Origin: Curtobacterium sp. MR_MD2014
GTDB taxonomy: Bacteria > Actinomycetota > Actinomycetes > Actinomycetales > Microbacteriaceae
Direction of reading: 5' to 3'
DNA length: 64,000 nucleotides
Assembly (NCBI RefSeq): GCF_000772085.1
Contig: NZ_CP009755.1
Coordinates: 806,001-870,000, forward strand
Part shown: positions 16,287 to 25,556 of the stretch, one piece after another
Layout: every line of letters begins with the position of its first letter
How positions within the stretch are numbered: position 1 is the first letter of the stretch
Notes under the pieces: model-generated
Database searches by the model: none
Told to the model about the DNA's origin: nothing
What the model saw: the letters and a program-made list of their open reading frames with translations, nothing else
Translations under genes and position numbers: made by a program

Positions 16287-16333
16287 GTCCGGTCGCCCCT
16301 GCCGGCCGGTGCCGCGGTCCGCAGCGGCTGTGG

Positions 16334-17032
16334 TCAGCGCACCGGGTCGAGGGCCACGATGAGCACGCCGACCCACTGCGCGGCGAACGCGACGACGGTC
16401 AGTGCGTGGAAGACCTCGTGGAAGCCGAACACGGTCGGGGCGGGGTCGGGGCGCTTGAAGCCGTAGACCAGGGCACCGATGACGTACGCCAGGCCGCCGG
16501 AGAGCACGAGGACCGTCATGGGGACGCTCGCGGCGAAGAACTGCGGGAGCAGACCGAGCGCGGCGCACCCGAGCACGAGGTAGATCGGCACGTACAGCCA
16601 GCGCGGGGCGCCGATCCACAGGACGCGGAAGGCGATGCCCAGCGCGGCTCCGGACCACATCACCCAGAGCACGACCACCATGAGCGTGTGCGGCAGCGCG
16701 CAGATCGCGATCGGCGTGTAGGTGCCGGCGATGAGCAGCAGGATGTTCGTGTGGTCGATCCGCTTGAGGACCTTCTTCACCGTCGGGCCCCACGGGAATC
16801 GGTGGTAGGTCGCGGAGACGCCGAACATGAGCAGCGACGTCGCCATGAACACGGCGCTGCCGGCCTTCGCGGCCCCGCTGTCGGCCAGCGAGATGAGCAC
16901 GATGCCCATCGCGATGGCGAACGGGAACGTGCCGAGGTGGATCCAGCCGCGCCAGGCGGGGCGCGGCGACTCGGTGGTGTCCGCTTCCTCGGTGAACGGG
17001 ACGTGGGGGAGCGTGGCGGTCTCGTCCTGCAT
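16334..17032 (-). CDS. trhA: hemolysin III family membrane protein (TrhA)
   Basis: A 232-aa seven-helix protein of the PAQR-like HlyIII family. Conserved motifs are YHRFPWG after helix 2, RIDHTNILLLIAGTYTP, and FGFHEVFHALTVVA near the end. Its Ser/Asp/His residues form the metal site of this superfamily. Proteins of this type influence membrane lipid homeostasis; true hemolysis is doubtful. The ATG at 17032 is chosen because TACTGT on the minus strand (17039-17044) ends 6 nt upstream (leaderless). A GTG 15 codons earlier would overlap that promoter. It is divergent from uppS. Confidence 0.88.
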   Translation of the reverse strand: MQDETATLPHVPFTEEADTTESPRPAWRGWIHLGTFPFAIAMGIVLISLADSGAAKAGSAVFMATSLLMFGVSATYHRFPWGPTVKKVLKRIDHTNILLLIAGTYTPIAICALPHTLMVVVLWVMWSGAALGIAFRVLWIGAPRWLYVPIYLVLGCAALGLLPQFFAASVPMTVLVLSGGLAYVIGALVYGFKRPDPAPTVFGFHEVFHALTVVAFAAQWVGVLIVALDPVR

Positions 17033-17106
17033 GGGGCGACAGTAGGGCCCCCGGCCGAACGGCAGCAGGGAATGCACAGCCCCGCACGACCGGCGCCACG
17101 GTGCAC

Positions 17107-17112
17107 TACAGT
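17107..17112 (+). promoter_or_regulatory. -10 TACAGT, leaderless start of uppS
   Basis: TACAGT ends 6 nt before the GTG at 17119. It rules out the earlier in-frame GTG at 17101, which lies upstream of the predicted transcription start. Confidence 0.55.
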
Positions 17113-17118
17113 CGTGGC

Positions 17119-17904
17119 GTGACCGGCAGGGTGGGATGGGCAGGGCGCGGCGTCCTCTACCGTGCCTACCAGCGTCGTATCCGCCGCCAGATCGACGGCC
17201 AGGCGATGCCGAAGCACGTCGCCATGATCGTCGACGGCAACCGTCGCTGGGCCAAGCAGCTCGGCCTCGAGTCGGCCGCCCACGGGCACCGTGCCGGCGC
17301 CGCCAAGATCCCCGAGTTCCTCGACTGGTGCGACGAGCTCGGCATCGAGGTCGTCACGCTCTACCTGCTGTCCGCCGACAACCTGACCGGTCGGGGCGGC
17401 GAGGAGCTCGAGCAGCTCGTCGGCATCATCGGCGACCTGGCCGGGACGCTCGCCGTGCACCGCGACTGGCGCGTGCAGCACGTCGGTTCCGACGAGGGGC
17501 TGCCCGCGGGTCTCCTCGGGGCGCTCGCGGACGCCGAGGCCCGGAGCGCAGCCCACACCGGCCTGCACGTCAACCTCGCGGTGGGCTACGGCGGACGCCG
17601 GGAGATCGCCGACGCCATGCGGAGCATCGTCCGGGCGCACGGCGAGGGCGGCGGCACGCTCGACACCCTGGCCGAGGTGCTGACGCCCGAGCTCATCGGC
17701 GACCACCTGTACACGCAGGGCCAGCCCGATCCCGACCTGGTGATCCGCACCTCGGGTGAGCAGCGGTTGTCGGACTTCATGCTGTGGCAGAGCGCGCACA
17801 GCGAGTTCTACTTCGTCGAGGCCCTCTACCCGGACCTGCGCGAGGTCGACTTCCTGCGGGCCGTGCGCGACTTCGGCCTGCGCTCCCGTCGTTTCGGCGG
17901 CTGA
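17119..17904 (+). CDS. uppS: cis-prenyltransferase (undecaprenyl/decaprenyl diphosphate synthase)
   Basis: A 261-aa Z-type isoprenyl diphosphate synthase that makes the long-chain lipid carrier for peptidoglycan. The signature HVAMIVDGNRRWAKQ holds the catalytic Asp (D39). FLDWCDELGIEVVTLYLLSADNL and the C-terminal RTSGEQRLSDFMLWQSAHSE are also family motifs. Chain length (C50 or C55) cannot be read from sequence. The GTG start is set by the leaderless promoter. It is divergent from trhA, and the next gene starts 112 bp downstream with its own -10 (TAGACT, 17978-17983). Confidence 0.94.
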   Translation: MTGRVGWAGRGVLYRAYQRRIRRQIDGQAMPKHVAMIVDGNRRWAKQLGLESAAHGHRAGAAKIPEFLDWCDELGIEVVTLYLLSADNLTGRGGEELEQLVGIIGDLAGTLAVHRDWRVQHVGSDEGLPAGLLGALADAEARSAAHTGLHVNLAVGYGGRREIADAMRSIVRAHGEGGGTLDTLAEVLTPELIGDHLYTQGQPDPDLVIRTSGEQRLSDFMLWQSAHSEFYFVEALYPDLREVDFLRAVRDFGLRSRRFGG

Positions 17905-18016
17905 TCGCGGGAGGCTCCCGACGGCGGTGGCGAGTGCGTCGGGCGGCTCAGGTTCGCGCGGCCTCCGTGCGTCCCAGTAGACTCACAGGGTTTTCGTCCC
18001 ACGGAAGGTTGCCCCT

Positions 18017-19126
18017 GTGAACATCGCCGAGTACGCGGCCGGCTTCGACGAGGAGCCCGGGTACCTCGACCACGCCGCCTTCGGGCCGGTGCAGACCGCC
18101 GTGCTCGAGGAGCAGCGGGTGCTCGGGACGATCCAGGAGCGCATGCGCTTCGGCGCCGTGGAGACCCTCGACGAGCAGGACGCCCGGGTGCGCACCGTCG
18201 CTGCCCGGCTCGTCGGCCGTCGCGAGGACCAGGTGGTCTCGCAGACCGCCACGACGCCGGGGCTGCTGCACACGGCGTTCGGCCTGACCGGCGGTGTCCT
18301 GGTGGCCGCCGACGAGTACCCGTCGCTGCCGCTCGCACTGGCGAGCGCCGCCTCGGCGACGGGTGGCCGCGTGCAGCCCGTCGTCGTCGAGTCCGGTGCC
18401 GGCTGGATGACCCCGACGCTGGTCCGGGAGCGCCTGACCGACGACGTCGCCGCCGTCGCCGTGTCGCTCGTCGACTGGCAGACCGGGTACCTCGCCGACC
18501 TCGCTGCGATCCGGGAGGTCATCGGGGACCGCCTGCTCATCGTCGACGCGATCCAGGGCTTCGGCGTCGTCGACGCCCCGTACGAGGTCGCCGACGTCGT
18601 CGCCACCGGCGGGCAGAAGTGGCTGCACGCCGGGTGGGGCACGGGTTTCCTCGCGTTCAGCGACCGCGCCCTGAACCGCCTGCGCCCGGCGCTGTCCGGG
18701 CCGCACGGCACGACCGGCTGGCCGACCGAGGTCCCCTCGGTGAAGCCGGGCGCCGCGGGGTACCAGATGACGCGCGTCGACCCGGTCGCCCAGGCCCGGA
18801 TGGCGGTGTCCCTCGAGCGGCTGGTCTCCGTCGGGGTCGGGGCCGTGCAGGAGCGCGTGGCCGACCGGGTCGAGCGGGTGCTCGACATCGCCGACGAGTT
18901 CGGCCTGTCGGTCGAGTCCAGCCGTGACCCGCGCGAGCGTGCCGGCATCGTCGTGCTGCGTCCGCCGCAGGGTCGGCTCACGGCGCTGTCCGCGGCGCTG
19001 CACAACCACGGGGTCACGGCGACGACGCGGCTCGGGGTCGCGCGGGTGTCGGTGTTCGCGTCCACCACGGACGCGACGCTCGACATGTTCCGCGACGCGT
19101 GCCTGTCCTACGCCACGATGCAGTAG
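18017..19126 (+). CDS. class V aminotransferase-fold PLP enzyme
   Basis: 369 aa, cysteine desulfurase/kynureninase-like fold. The PLP lysine is K201 in GGQKWLHAG and the pyridine-N-binding Asp is in LIVDAIQGFG (D177). An N-terminal LDHAAFGPV loop resembles selenocysteine-lyase/isopenicillin-epimerase relatives. No active-site Cys loop typical of IscS/SufS is apparent, so sulfur transfer is unlikely. Substrate unknown. GTG 18017 has GGAAGG upstream. It is a single-gene unit followed by a repeat-rich gap. Confidence 0.8.
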   Translation: MNIAEYAAGFDEEPGYLDHAAFGPVQTAVLEEQRVLGTIQERMRFGAVETLDEQDARVRTVAARLVGRREDQVVSQTATTPGLLHTAFGLTGGVLVAADEYPSLPLALASAASATGGRVQPVVVESGAGWMTPTLVRERLTDDVAAVAVSLVDWQTGYLADLAAIREVIGDRLLIVDAIQGFGVVDAPYEVADVVATGGQKWLHAGWGTGFLAFSDRALNRLRPALSGPHGTTGWPTEVPSVKPGAAGYQMTRVDPVAQARMAVSLERLVSVGVGAVQERVADRVERVLDIADEFGLSVESSRDPRERAGIVVLRPPQGRLTALSAALHNHGVTATTRLGVARVSVFASTTDATLDMFRDACLSYATMQ

Positions 19127-19340
19127 CGCGCCCGCGCGCTGGCCGCCCGCCCGCCGGCCTGGCCGCGGTCCGCGAGACTCGGCCGGGCGGACGTGTTCGC
19201 GCCTCCCAGCCCGCGAATCCGTCCGCGTCCGCGAATCTCGCCGCTGCGCGCCTGCGCCCGAGGCGGCCGGGAGGCCCGTGGCGGGCCCGCCACGTGCCTC
19301 CCGGCCGTCGTGGTGCGCGTTCACGTGACCGTAACCTCGG
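19127..19340. other. repeat-rich gap before the phoH leader
   Basis: No gene is seen. 19162-19245 carries family B phrases in reverse orientation (GCGAGACTCG, GGCGGACGTGTTCGCG). 19264-19307 is a family A hairpin, listed separately. TCACGTGACCGT (19321-19332) matches the ftsB upstream region. Confidence 0.6.
19264..19307. repeat. family A hairpin, 20-bp stem
   Basis: The arm CGGCCGGGAGGCCCGTGGCG (19264-19283) pairs with 19288-19307 with one mismatch, loop GGCC. It probably terminates the aminotransferase transcript. Confidence 0.75.
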
Positions 19341-19487
19341 GGACCGCGTGTCGCGGTCCGGCTGTCGGGGGCCGGTCGTAGCTTGGCCCCACCGGGCACG
19401 GTGCCCGGTCGGAGCGGCCAGGCAACGGTGCTTCGGGACCGCTCTCCGGCCGCGTCGAGGACAGTGACCGGGCCGAGCGCGGCCCGG
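19341..19487 (+). promoter_or_regulatory. structured leader upstream of phoH: five consecutive hairpins
   Basis: Five stems follow one another. GGACCGCG/CGCGGTCC with loop TGT (19341-19359). GGGGCC/GGCCCC (19368-19390). ACCGGGCA/TGCCCGGT with loop CGG (19391-19409). CGGAG-CGG pairing CCG-CT-CTCCG (19410-19448). CCGGGCC/GGCCCGG (19468-19487). Four of them have perfect arms. The last ends 4 nt before GGAG of the ribosome-binding site. It looks like a structured 5' leader, possibly a riboswitch or protein-binding leader, but matches no class I can name. Alternatively the first hairpin is only the terminator of the gene before. Confidence 0.5.
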
Positions 19488-19500
19488 GGATGGAGTGGTC

Positions 19501-20856
19501 GTGACCTCTCGCAACGTCGCTCGCGAACCCGCCCAGCGGTCCACCGCGGACTCGTCCACGTCGGTCGCCCAACGCACGTACGTGCTCGACACGTCGGTGC
19601 TCCTCAGCGATCCGCGGGCGCTGTTCCGCTTCGCCGAGCACGCCGTGGTGCTGCCCGTGGTCGTCGTCAGCGAGCTCGAGTCCAAGCGCGACGACCCGGA
19701 GATCGGGTACTTCGCACGCCAGGCCCTGCGGCTGCTCGACGAACTGCGGGTCGAGCACGAGCGGCTCGACTTCCCCGTCGCACTCGACGACGGCGGTTCC
19801 TTCCGCGTCGAGCTGAACCACTCCGAGCAGTCCGTGCTCCCGTCCGGGCTCCGGCTCGGGGACAACGACTCGCGGATCCTGGCCGTCGCATCGAACCTGG
19901 CGAACGACGGTCTGGACGTCGTCGTCGTGTCGAAGGACCTGCCACTCCGAGTCAAGGCGTCGTCGATCGGCATGGCCGCCGAGGAGTACCGCGCCGAGCT
20001 CGCCGTCGACTCCGGCTACACGGGCATCACCGACCTGCAGGTGTCCGGCGAGCAGATGAGCGACCTGTACGAGCACGAGGAGATCCGGTCCTCGCACCTC
20101 GACGGCGTCCCGGTGAACACCGGCGTCGTCATCCACTCGGAGCGCGGGTCGGCCCTCGGCCGCGTGCACGAGGCCGGCGCGGTGTCGCTCGTCCGCGGCG
20201 ACCGCGAGGTCTTCGGGCTGCGGGGACGCTCCGCCGAGCAGCGGCTCGCGATCGACGCCCTGCTCGACCCGGAGATCGGCATCGTCTCGCTCGGAGGTTC
20301 GGCCGGCACCGGCAAGTCGGCGCTCGCGCTCTGCGCCGGGCTCGAGGCGGTGCTCGAACGACAGCAGCACAAGAAGATCATGGTGTTCCGGCCGCTCTAC
20401 GCCGTGGGTGGGCAGGAGCTCGGGTACCTGCCCGGCGACGCCGCCGAGAAGATGAACCCCTGGGCGCAGGCCGTCTTCGACACCCTCGGCGCGCTGGTGT
20501 CCGACAACGTCCTCGACGAGGTCGTCGAGCGCGGGATGCTCGAGGTGCTGCCGCTCACGCACATCCGCGGGCGGTCCCTGCACGACGCGTTCGTGATCGT
20601 GGACGAGGCGCAGTCGCTCGAGCGGAACGTCCTGCTCACCATGCTGTCGCGCATCGGGCAGAACTCGCGCGTGGTGCTGACGCACGACGTCGCCCAGCGG
20701 GACAACCTGCGGGTCGGCCGGCACGACGGTGTCGCGAGCGTGATCGAGCGCCTGAAGGGGCACCCGCTGTTCGCGCACGTGACGCTGACCCGCTCGGAAC
20801 GGTCGGCGATCGCGGCGCTCGTGACGGAGCTGCTCGACTCGCCCGACCTCGGGTAG
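19501..20856 (+). CDS. PIN domain + PhoH-like ATPase (PhoH2 type)
   Basis: A 451-aa fusion of an N-terminal PIN nuclease domain ([19 protein letters not shown], acidic residues from D30) and a C-terminal PhoH ATPase. The Walker A is GSAGTGKS (about 266-273) and the Walker B is VIVDEAQ (about 365-371). PhoH2 proteins are RNA helicase/ribonucleases. GTG 19501 has GGAG 5 nt upstream; GTG 19495, two codons earlier, is possible. An overlapping five-codon frame ATG-GAG-TGG-TCG-TGA (19490-19504) ends across the GTG start and may couple translation, or be chance. Confidence 0.9.
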   Translation: MTSRNVAREPAQRSTADSSTSVAQRTYVLDTSVLLSDPRALFRFAEHAVVLPVVVVSELESKRDDPEIGYFARQALRLLDELRVEHERLDFPVALDDGGSFRVELNHSEQSVLPSGLRLGDNDSRILAVASNLANDGLDVVVVSKDLPLRVKASSIGMAAEEYRAELAVDSGYTGITDLQVSGEQMSDLYEHEEIRSSHLDGVPVNTGVVIHSERGSALGRVHEAGAVSLVRGDREVFGLRGRSAEQRLAIDALLDPEIGIVSLGGSAGTGKSALALCAGLEAVLERQQHKKIMVFRPLYAVGGQELGYLPGDAAEKMNPWAQAVFDTLGALVSDNVLDEVVERGMLEVLPLTHIRGRSLHDAFVIVDEAQSLERNVLLTMLSRIGQNSRVVLTHDVAQRDNLRVGRHDGVASVIERLKGHPLFAHVTLTRSERSAIAALVTELLDSPDLG

Positions 20857-20879
20857 CGCGGCTGGTCGGCCGCCGGCGG

Positions 20880-20941
20880 GACTCGCCTGGGCGGACACGT
20901 TCGCGGTCGCAGGACTGCGAACGTGTCCGCAGGCGCGAGTC
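20880..20941. repeat. family B inverted repeat after phoH
   Basis: GCGGACACGTTCGC (20891-20904) pairs perfectly with GCGAACGTGTCCGC (20917-20930). Outer GACTCGC (20880-20886) pairs with GCGAGTC (20935-20941). The right arm matches the phrase in the 3270-3378 array, so both are one family, here as an inverted pair. Confidence 0.75.
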
Positions 20942-20957
20942 TCGGGGGTGACCCGAC

Positions 20958-21005
20958 GACGGACGGGAGGCGCGGTGCCAGCCGGCACCGTGCCTCCCGT
21001 CCGTC
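20958..21005. terminator. family A hairpin between convergent phoH and fumC
   Basis: A 22-bp stem (20958-20979 with 20984-21005) with one G-U pair and loop AGCC. The left arm contains GGACGGGAGGCGCGGTGCC. It begins 16 bp from the fumC stop and likely serves both convergent genes. Confidence 0.8.
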
Positions 21006-21020
21006 AGTGGGTCCCGTGGG

Positions 21021-22463
21021 TCAGTTCGGGTGCGTCATCGACAGGACGTCCAGCGCGCTGTCGAGCTGCTCCTCGGTGACCTCGCCGCGCTCGACGTGGC
21101 CCAGGGCGACGACCGACTCGCGCACGGTGATGCCCTCGGCGACGGCGTACTTGGCGACCTTGGCCGCGGCCTCGTACCCGATGACGCGGTTGAGCGGCGT
21201 GACGATCGACGGGGACGACTCGGCGAACGCGCGGGCGCGCTCGAGGTTCGCCTGCAGCCCGTCGATGGTCTTGTCGGCGAGCACCCGCGAGCTGTTCGCG
21301 AGCAGGCGGATCGACTCGAGCAGGGCCGTGCCCATCACCGGGATCGCGACGTTGAGCTCGAAGGCACCCGAGGCGCCGGCCCAGGCGACCGTCGCGTCGT
21401 TGCCGATGACGCGTGCAGCGACCATCAGGGTGGCCTCGGGGATGACCGGGTTCACCTTGCCGGGCATGATCGACGAGCCGGGCTGCAGGTCCGGGATGTG
21501 CAGCTCGCCGAGGCCCGTGTTCGGACCCGAGCCCATCCAGCGCAGGTCGTTGTTGATCTTCGTCAGGCTGACCGCGATGACCTTGAGCGCACCCGACGCC
21601 TCGACCAGTGCGTCCCGGGCACCCTGTGCCTCGAAGTGGTCGAGCGCCTCGGTGATCGGCAGGCCGGTGTCCGAGGCCAGACGGGCGATGACCTGCTGCG
21701 GGAAGCCCTTCGGCGTGTTGATGCCGGTGCCCACCGCGGTGCCGCCGAGCGGGACCTCGGCGACGCGGGGGAGCGTGGCCTGCACGCGCTCGATGCCGAG
21801 CCGGACCTGGCGGGCGTAGCCGCCGAACTCCTGCCCGAGGGTGACCGGGGTGGCGTCCATCAGGTGGGTGCGTCCGGACTTCACGGCGTCGGCCCAGAGC
21901 GTCGCCTTGGCCTCGAGCGACTCCGCCAGGTGCTCGAGCGCGGGGACGAGCGTGCGGATGAGGGCCTCGGTCACGGCGACGTGCACGGAGGTCGGGAAGA
22001 CGTCGTTCGACGACTGGGACGCGTTGACGTGGTCGTTCGGGTGGACGTCCGTGCCGGCGATGCGGGTCGCCAGGGTCGCGAGGACCTCGTTCATGTTCAT
22101 GTTCGACGAGGTGCCGCTGCCCGTCTGGTAGACGTCCACCGGGAACTGGTCGTGGTGCTCGCCGCCGATGATCGCGTCGGCCGCCCGTGCGATCGCGTCG
22201 GCCACGGTCGGGTCGACGATGCCGAGGGACCCGTTGACGACCGCTGCGGCGCGCTTGATCCGGGCGAGGGCGACGATCTGTGCCGGCTCGAGTCCGCTGC
22301 CCGAGATCGGGAAGTTCTCGACCGCGCGCTGCGTCTGGGCGCGGTAGAGGGCGTCCACCGGGACGCGGACCTCGCCCATCGTGTCGTGCTCGATGCGGAA
22401 GCCGTCACCGCCCGTCGCGGTCCGGTCGGTCGCGGTCTGGTCGGGCTCGCTGGTGTGGGTCAC
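21021..22463 (-). CDS. fumC: class II fumarate hydratase
   Basis: A 480-aa TCA-cycle enzyme interconverting fumarate and malate. The signature [11 protein letters not shown] lies at about residue 328. [14 protein letters not shown] and [17 protein letters not shown] are the other active-site blocks. It is iron-independent by class. The GTG at 22463 has AGGAAGGA about 10 nt upstream; a GTG nine codons earlier lacks this. It is the last gene of the minus-strand series xseA-xseB-DUF4245-carbonic anhydrase-fumC. In mycobacteria glpX sits before fum; here carbonic anhydrase is in that place. Confidence 0.94.
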   Translation of the reverse strand: MTHTSEPDQTATDRTATGGDGFRIEHDTMGEVRVPVDALYRAQTQRAVENFPISGSGLEPAQIVALARIKRAAAVVNGSLGIVDPTVADAIARAADAIIGGEHHDQFPVDVYQTGSGTSSNMNMNEVLATLATRIAGTDVHPNDHVNASQSSNDVFPTSVHVAVTEALIRTLVPALEHLAESLEAKATLWADAVKSGRTHLMDATPVTLGQEFGGYARQVRLGIERVQATLPRVAEVPLGGTAVGTGINTPKGFPQQVIARLASDTGLPITEALDHFEAQGARDALVEASGALKVIAVSLTKINNDLRWMGSGPNTGLGELHIPDLQPGSSIMPGKVNPVIPEATLMVAARVIGNDATVAWAGASGAFELNVAIPVMGTALLESIRLLANSSRVLADKTIDGLQANLERARAFAESSPSIVTPLNRVIGYEAAAKVAKYAVAEGITVRESVVALGHVERGEVTEEQLDSALDVLSMTHPN

Positions 22464-22558
22464 GTCGTCGTGGTCCTTCCTGTGGTGCACGGCCGGAGCG
22501 GTCGCCCCGGTGTCTTCGGCGGCCCGGTGGTCTCCGGGCGTCGCGTCGTGGCGGCCGG

Positions 22559-23173
22559 TCAGGCCTGGCCCACGACGGTGTCGATGGTGACCTCGCCCGT
22601 GGAGAGGTCGTAGGTCGCCCCGACGACGGCCAACCTACCGTCGGCGACCGCGTCGGAGACGACACCGGACCGCTCGATCACCTGGCGGAGCGTGGCCTCG
22701 AGGTGCGCGGCACCGACGGCCTCCTGCGGGAGCTCGGCGTCGGTCGCGCGGACCCGCTCGACGCTCGGCGCGATCGCGTCGACGAGCGACTGCAGGTGCG
22801 GCGCGGGCACGGGCTCGCCCGAGCGCGCCGCGGCGACGGCTCCGCACGCGGTGTGGCGGAGGACGACGACGAGCGGGGTGCCGAGGGCGACGACCGCGAA
22901 CTCGATGGAGCCGAGCACGACGTCGTCGACGATCTGACCGGCGTTGCGGATCGCGAACAGGTCACCGATGCCCGCGTCGAAGACGTGCTCGAACGGCACG
23001 CGTGAGTCGGAGCAGCCGAGCACGGTCGCGAAGGGCGCCTGCGAGCCCGTGAGCTCGCCACGGCGGTCCGGGTCGATCCGGCCGGTGCGGCGCTTGTCGG
23101 CGGCGAAGCGGGCGTTGCCCTCGACGAGCAGGCGGAGGGCGTCGGACGGGGTGGAGGCGGCGCGGTCGGGCAT
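22559..23173 (-). CDS. beta-class carbonic anhydrase
   Basis: A 204-aa zinc enzyme hydrating CO2 to bicarbonate. Ligands are visible as C54, D56 and R58 in GCSDSRVP and H107, C110 in [29 protein letters not shown] is the usual core. Bicarbonate supply suits anaplerotic carboxylation, and the neighbouring fumC links it loosely to the TCA cycle. The ATG at 23173 has GAGGAAGA about 5 nt upstream. It begins 35 bp after the DUF4245 gene and is probably cotranscribed. Confidence 0.92.
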   Translation of the reverse strand: MPDRAASTPSDALRLLVEGNARFAADKRRTGRIDPDRRGELTGSQAPFATVLGCSDSRVPFEHVFDAGIGDLFAIRNAGQIVDDVVLGSIEFAVVALGTPLVVVLRHTACGAVAAARSGEPVPAPHLQSLVDAIAPSVERVRATDAELPQEAVGAAHLEATLRQVIERSGVVSDAVADGRLAVVGATYDLSTGEVTIDTVVGQA

Positions 23174-23208
23174 GGTCTTCCTCGTGCTTCGGGTTCGGTC
23201 GGGCGGGG

Positions 23209-23844
23209 TCAGTTCGCGAGCTGCTCGGTGACGGCCTTCGCGACGGTCGTGAACGACGAGTCGTCGGCCGTGCCGGACAGGACGATGGTGTCGCGGCCGA
23301 AGGTGTGCACGAGCGAGTACGCGTGGTTCCCGGCGTCCTTGCCCTCGTCACGACGGTCGTACACCGTCCACTTCGTGCCGTCGATGGTGCGGTCACCGGT
23401 GGCGGGCTCCTGGTCGAGCTGGTTGGCCACCCACGACGCGTTCGCATCGATGCCCTGCTGGAGGCCGATGTACTGGCGGTCCGGGGTGACGAGGCCGACC
23501 GTCCAGACCCGCACGCCGTCCGACGTCTTGTCCTGGAAGTCGGCGCGGTTCGAGGTGAAACCGTCGGGCAGGTCCGGTGCCGCGAGCGTCACGCCGGGCA
23601 CGTCGGCACCGGCGGCGACCTGCTGGTAGTCCACGGACCGGTCGACGGTCTGGTCCGGTCGCACGACCACGGCGACCAGGAAGAGCACGATGCCGAGCGA
23701 TGCGATGAGCGCCAGCACGAGGTTGAAGGCGGTCTGGTGCTCGCGGCGGGAGCGTCGCGCGGCGTCCTTCCGGGCCCAGGTCTCCTCCGGGGTCTCCGGG
23801 CGGCCGAGCTCGGCGACGATCGGGCGTCCGTCGGGGTCGGTCAC
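23209..23844 (-). CDS. DUF4245 domain-containing protein
   Basis: 211 aa. An N-terminal cytoplasmic segment, one membrane helix (about residues 42-62, [20 protein letters not shown]) and an external domain of the DUF4245 family with [18 protein letters not shown] and [14 protein letters not shown]. Function unknown. In actinobacteria it is typically encoded near fum, glpX and xseAB, as here. Its ATG overlaps the xseB stop by 4 bp. Confidence 0.9.
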   Translation of the reverse strand: MTDPDGRPIVAELGRPETPEETWARKDAARRSRREHQTAFNLVLALIASLGIVLFLVAVVVRPDQTVDRSVDYQQVAAGADVPGVTLAAPDLPDGFTSNRADFQDKTSDGVRVWTVGLVTPDRQYIGLQQGIDANASWVANQLDQEPATGDRTIDGTKWTVYDRRDEGKDAGNHAYSLVHTFGRDTIVLSGTADDSSFTTVAKAVTEQLAN

Positions 23845-24113
23845 CGTGCTGCTCCGTCCGGGTCGCCTGCGGTGTCCGCGGTGCCGTCACCGGCCGACGC
23901 GGCACGGGCGGCGTCCAGCCGGGCGCGCGCACCGACGAGCCACTCCTCGCACCGGGCCGCGAGGGCTTCGCCACGCTCCCAGAGCGCGAGCGAACGCTCG
24001 AGCGTCGCGGACCCCTGCTCCAGCTCACCGACGACGCGCACGAGTTCGTCGCGCGCTGCCTCGTAGCTCAGCGACTGCACGTCGGACGGCACGGGTTCCT
24101 GCTGGGATGACAC
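23841..24113 (-). CDS. xseB: exodeoxyribonuclease VII small subunit
   Basis: A 90-aa helical protein with [45 protein letters not shown], the full XseB core. It binds the coiled coil of XseA. The GTG at 24113 has TAGGAT on the minus strand (24120-24125) ending 6 nt upstream, so xseB can be made from its own leaderless mRNA as well as from xseA read-through across a hairpin. Confidence 0.92.
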   Translation of the reverse strand: MSSQQEPVPSDVQSLSYEAARDELVRVVGELEQGSATLERSLALWERGEALAARCEEWLVGARARLDAARAASAGDGTADTAGDPDGAAR

Positions 24114-24134
24114 ACCCCGATCCTACCGAGCACC

Positions 24135-24162
24135 CTCCGTCGGCGGTGCACCGCCGGCGGAG
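24135..24162. terminator. hairpin between xseA and xseB
   Basis: CTCCGTCGGCGG (24135-24146) pairs with CCGCCGGCGGAG (24151-24162), one wobble, loop TGCA. It lies 15 bp after the xseA stop and just upstream of the xseB promoter, so it probably separates the two transcripts. Confidence 0.6.
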
Positions 24163-24177
24163 CCCGTGGAGACCGGG

Positions 24178-25419
24178 CTACGCCCCGGAACCGTCCGGCC
24201 CCGGTCCCTCCGGCTCGAGTGTCCCCGTCGCCGTGCCCGCGCCGAGGGTGACGTGGACCGGCGTCGCACCGTCGAGGTCCTCGGTGCCGCGCACGACCCC
24301 GCCGTCACTCCGCTGCACGATGGCGTAGCCGCGGCGCAGGGTGTCGCGCGGCGAGAGCGCGCGCAGCCGCCCGGTCAGGTGCCCGACGTCGCTGTGCGAG
24401 CGCTCGAGGCGTCGGTCGAGCAGCTCACGGGCACGGGACAGGTCGCGTGCGACCTCCTCGGCCCGTGTGTCGACGAGCCAGGCGGTCGACGCCAGCGCCG
24501 GGCGCGACCGGAGGGCGGCGATCCGGTCGGCCTCGACCGACAGGGTGTGCGAGAGCCGCAGCCCGAGCCGGGCCCGGGCCTGGCGGACGTTCGCGAGCTC
24601 CTCGGCCACGTCGGGCACCACGCGCTTCGCGGCGTCCGTGGGTGTGGAGGCGCGCAGGTCGGCGACCTCGTCGAGGATCGGGCGGTCCGCCTCGTGCCCG
24701 ATGGCGGAGACGATGGGGGTGGTGGCGGCAGCGGCGGTCCGGACGAGTCCCTCGTCGCTGAAGCCGAGCAGGTTCTGGAAGTCGCCGCCACCCCGGGCGA
24801 CGATGATGACGTCGACGGTCGGGTCGGCGTCGAGCTCGACGATCGCGGCCGTGACCTCGCCCACGGCCCGCTCGCCCTGCACCGCCGTGTGCACCGTGCG
24901 GAACTCGACCTGCGGCCAGCGGAGCTGCGCGTTCCGCTTGACGTCCTTCTCGGCGTCGGAGTCCTTGCCGGTGATTAGGCCGATCCGGTGCGGCAGGAAC
25001 GGCAGACGCTTCTTGCGGGACGGGTCGAACAGGCCCTCCGCCGCCAGGGTGCGCCGGAGCCGTTCGAGCCGCTCGAGCAGGTCACCGAGGCCGACGTGCT
25101 TCATCTCGACCACCTGCATGGTGAGTGAGCCGCCCTTGACCCAGTAGTTCGGCTTCACCGCGGCGACGACGCGGGCGCCCTGCCCCAGGTCCGCGGGCAC
25201 CCGGGAACGCACGCTCGACCAGATCGAGAAGGACACGGTCGCGTCGACCTCGACGTCCTTGAGCTTGCCGTAGACGTTGCCGCCGGCGACGTTCCACTGC
25301 GTGATCTCGCCCTCGACCCAGGCGGTGCCGAGTCGGTCGATCCAGTCGCGGAGCTTCGCCCCGAGCAGGGCGACGGGCCACGGGTTGTCGGCCGTCGGCG
25401 GGCCCTGTTCGATCGCCAT
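24178..25419 (-). CDS. xseA: exodeoxyribonuclease VII large subunit
   Basis: A 413-aa nuclease subunit with an N-terminal OB domain ([17 protein letters not shown]), a catalytic domain with [13 protein letters not shown] and [16 protein letters not shown] (about residue 205), and a long coiled coil before the C-terminal GYAIVQ segment. With XseB it degrades single-stranded DNA. The ATG at 25419 is chosen because coding-like sequence starts there; the frame is open further upstream into the ispH promoter. Divergent from ispH. Confidence 0.93.
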   Translation of the reverse strand: MAIEQGPPTADNPWPVALLGAKLRDWIDRLGTAWVEGEITQWNVAGGNVYGKLKDVEVDATVSFSIWSSVRSRVPADLGQGARVVAAVKPNYWVKGGSLTMQVVEMKHVGLGDLLERLERLRRTLAAEGLFDPSRKKRLPFLPHRIGLITGKDSDAEKDVKRNAQLRWPQVEFRTVHTAVQGERAVGEVTAAIVELDADPTVDVIIVARGGGDFQNLLGFSDEGLVRTAAAATTPIVSAIGHEADRPILDEVADLRASTPTDAAKRVVPDVAEELANVRQARARLGLRLSHTLSVEADRIAALRSRPALASTAWLVDTRAEEVARDLSRARELLDRRLERSHSDVGHLTGRLRALSPRDTLRRGYAIVQRSDGGVVRGTEDLDGATPVHVTLGAGTATGTLEPEGPGPDGSGA

Positions 25420-25543
25420 GCCCACCATCGTGCCGCATCCCGGCGACAGCGCCGGCCCGCGGCGCCGCACGCCGGTGCTCCACCACGTCGTCACGGCCCG
25501 GCTCGGCCCCGGACGCACCCAGGCCCCGCGCGTGCCCGGCACC

Positions 25544-25549
25544 TATCAT
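25544..25549 (+). promoter_or_regulatory. -10 TATCAT, leaderless start of ispH
   Basis: TATCAT ends 7 nt before the GTG at 25557. No ribosome-binding site precedes the GTG. Confidence 0.55.
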
Positions 25550-25556
25550 CGGGGAC

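Noticed and set aside
16334..17032. true hemolysin
   Set aside because: The HlyIII/TrhA family is named historically; the PAQR-like seven-helix fold fits lipid homeostasis.
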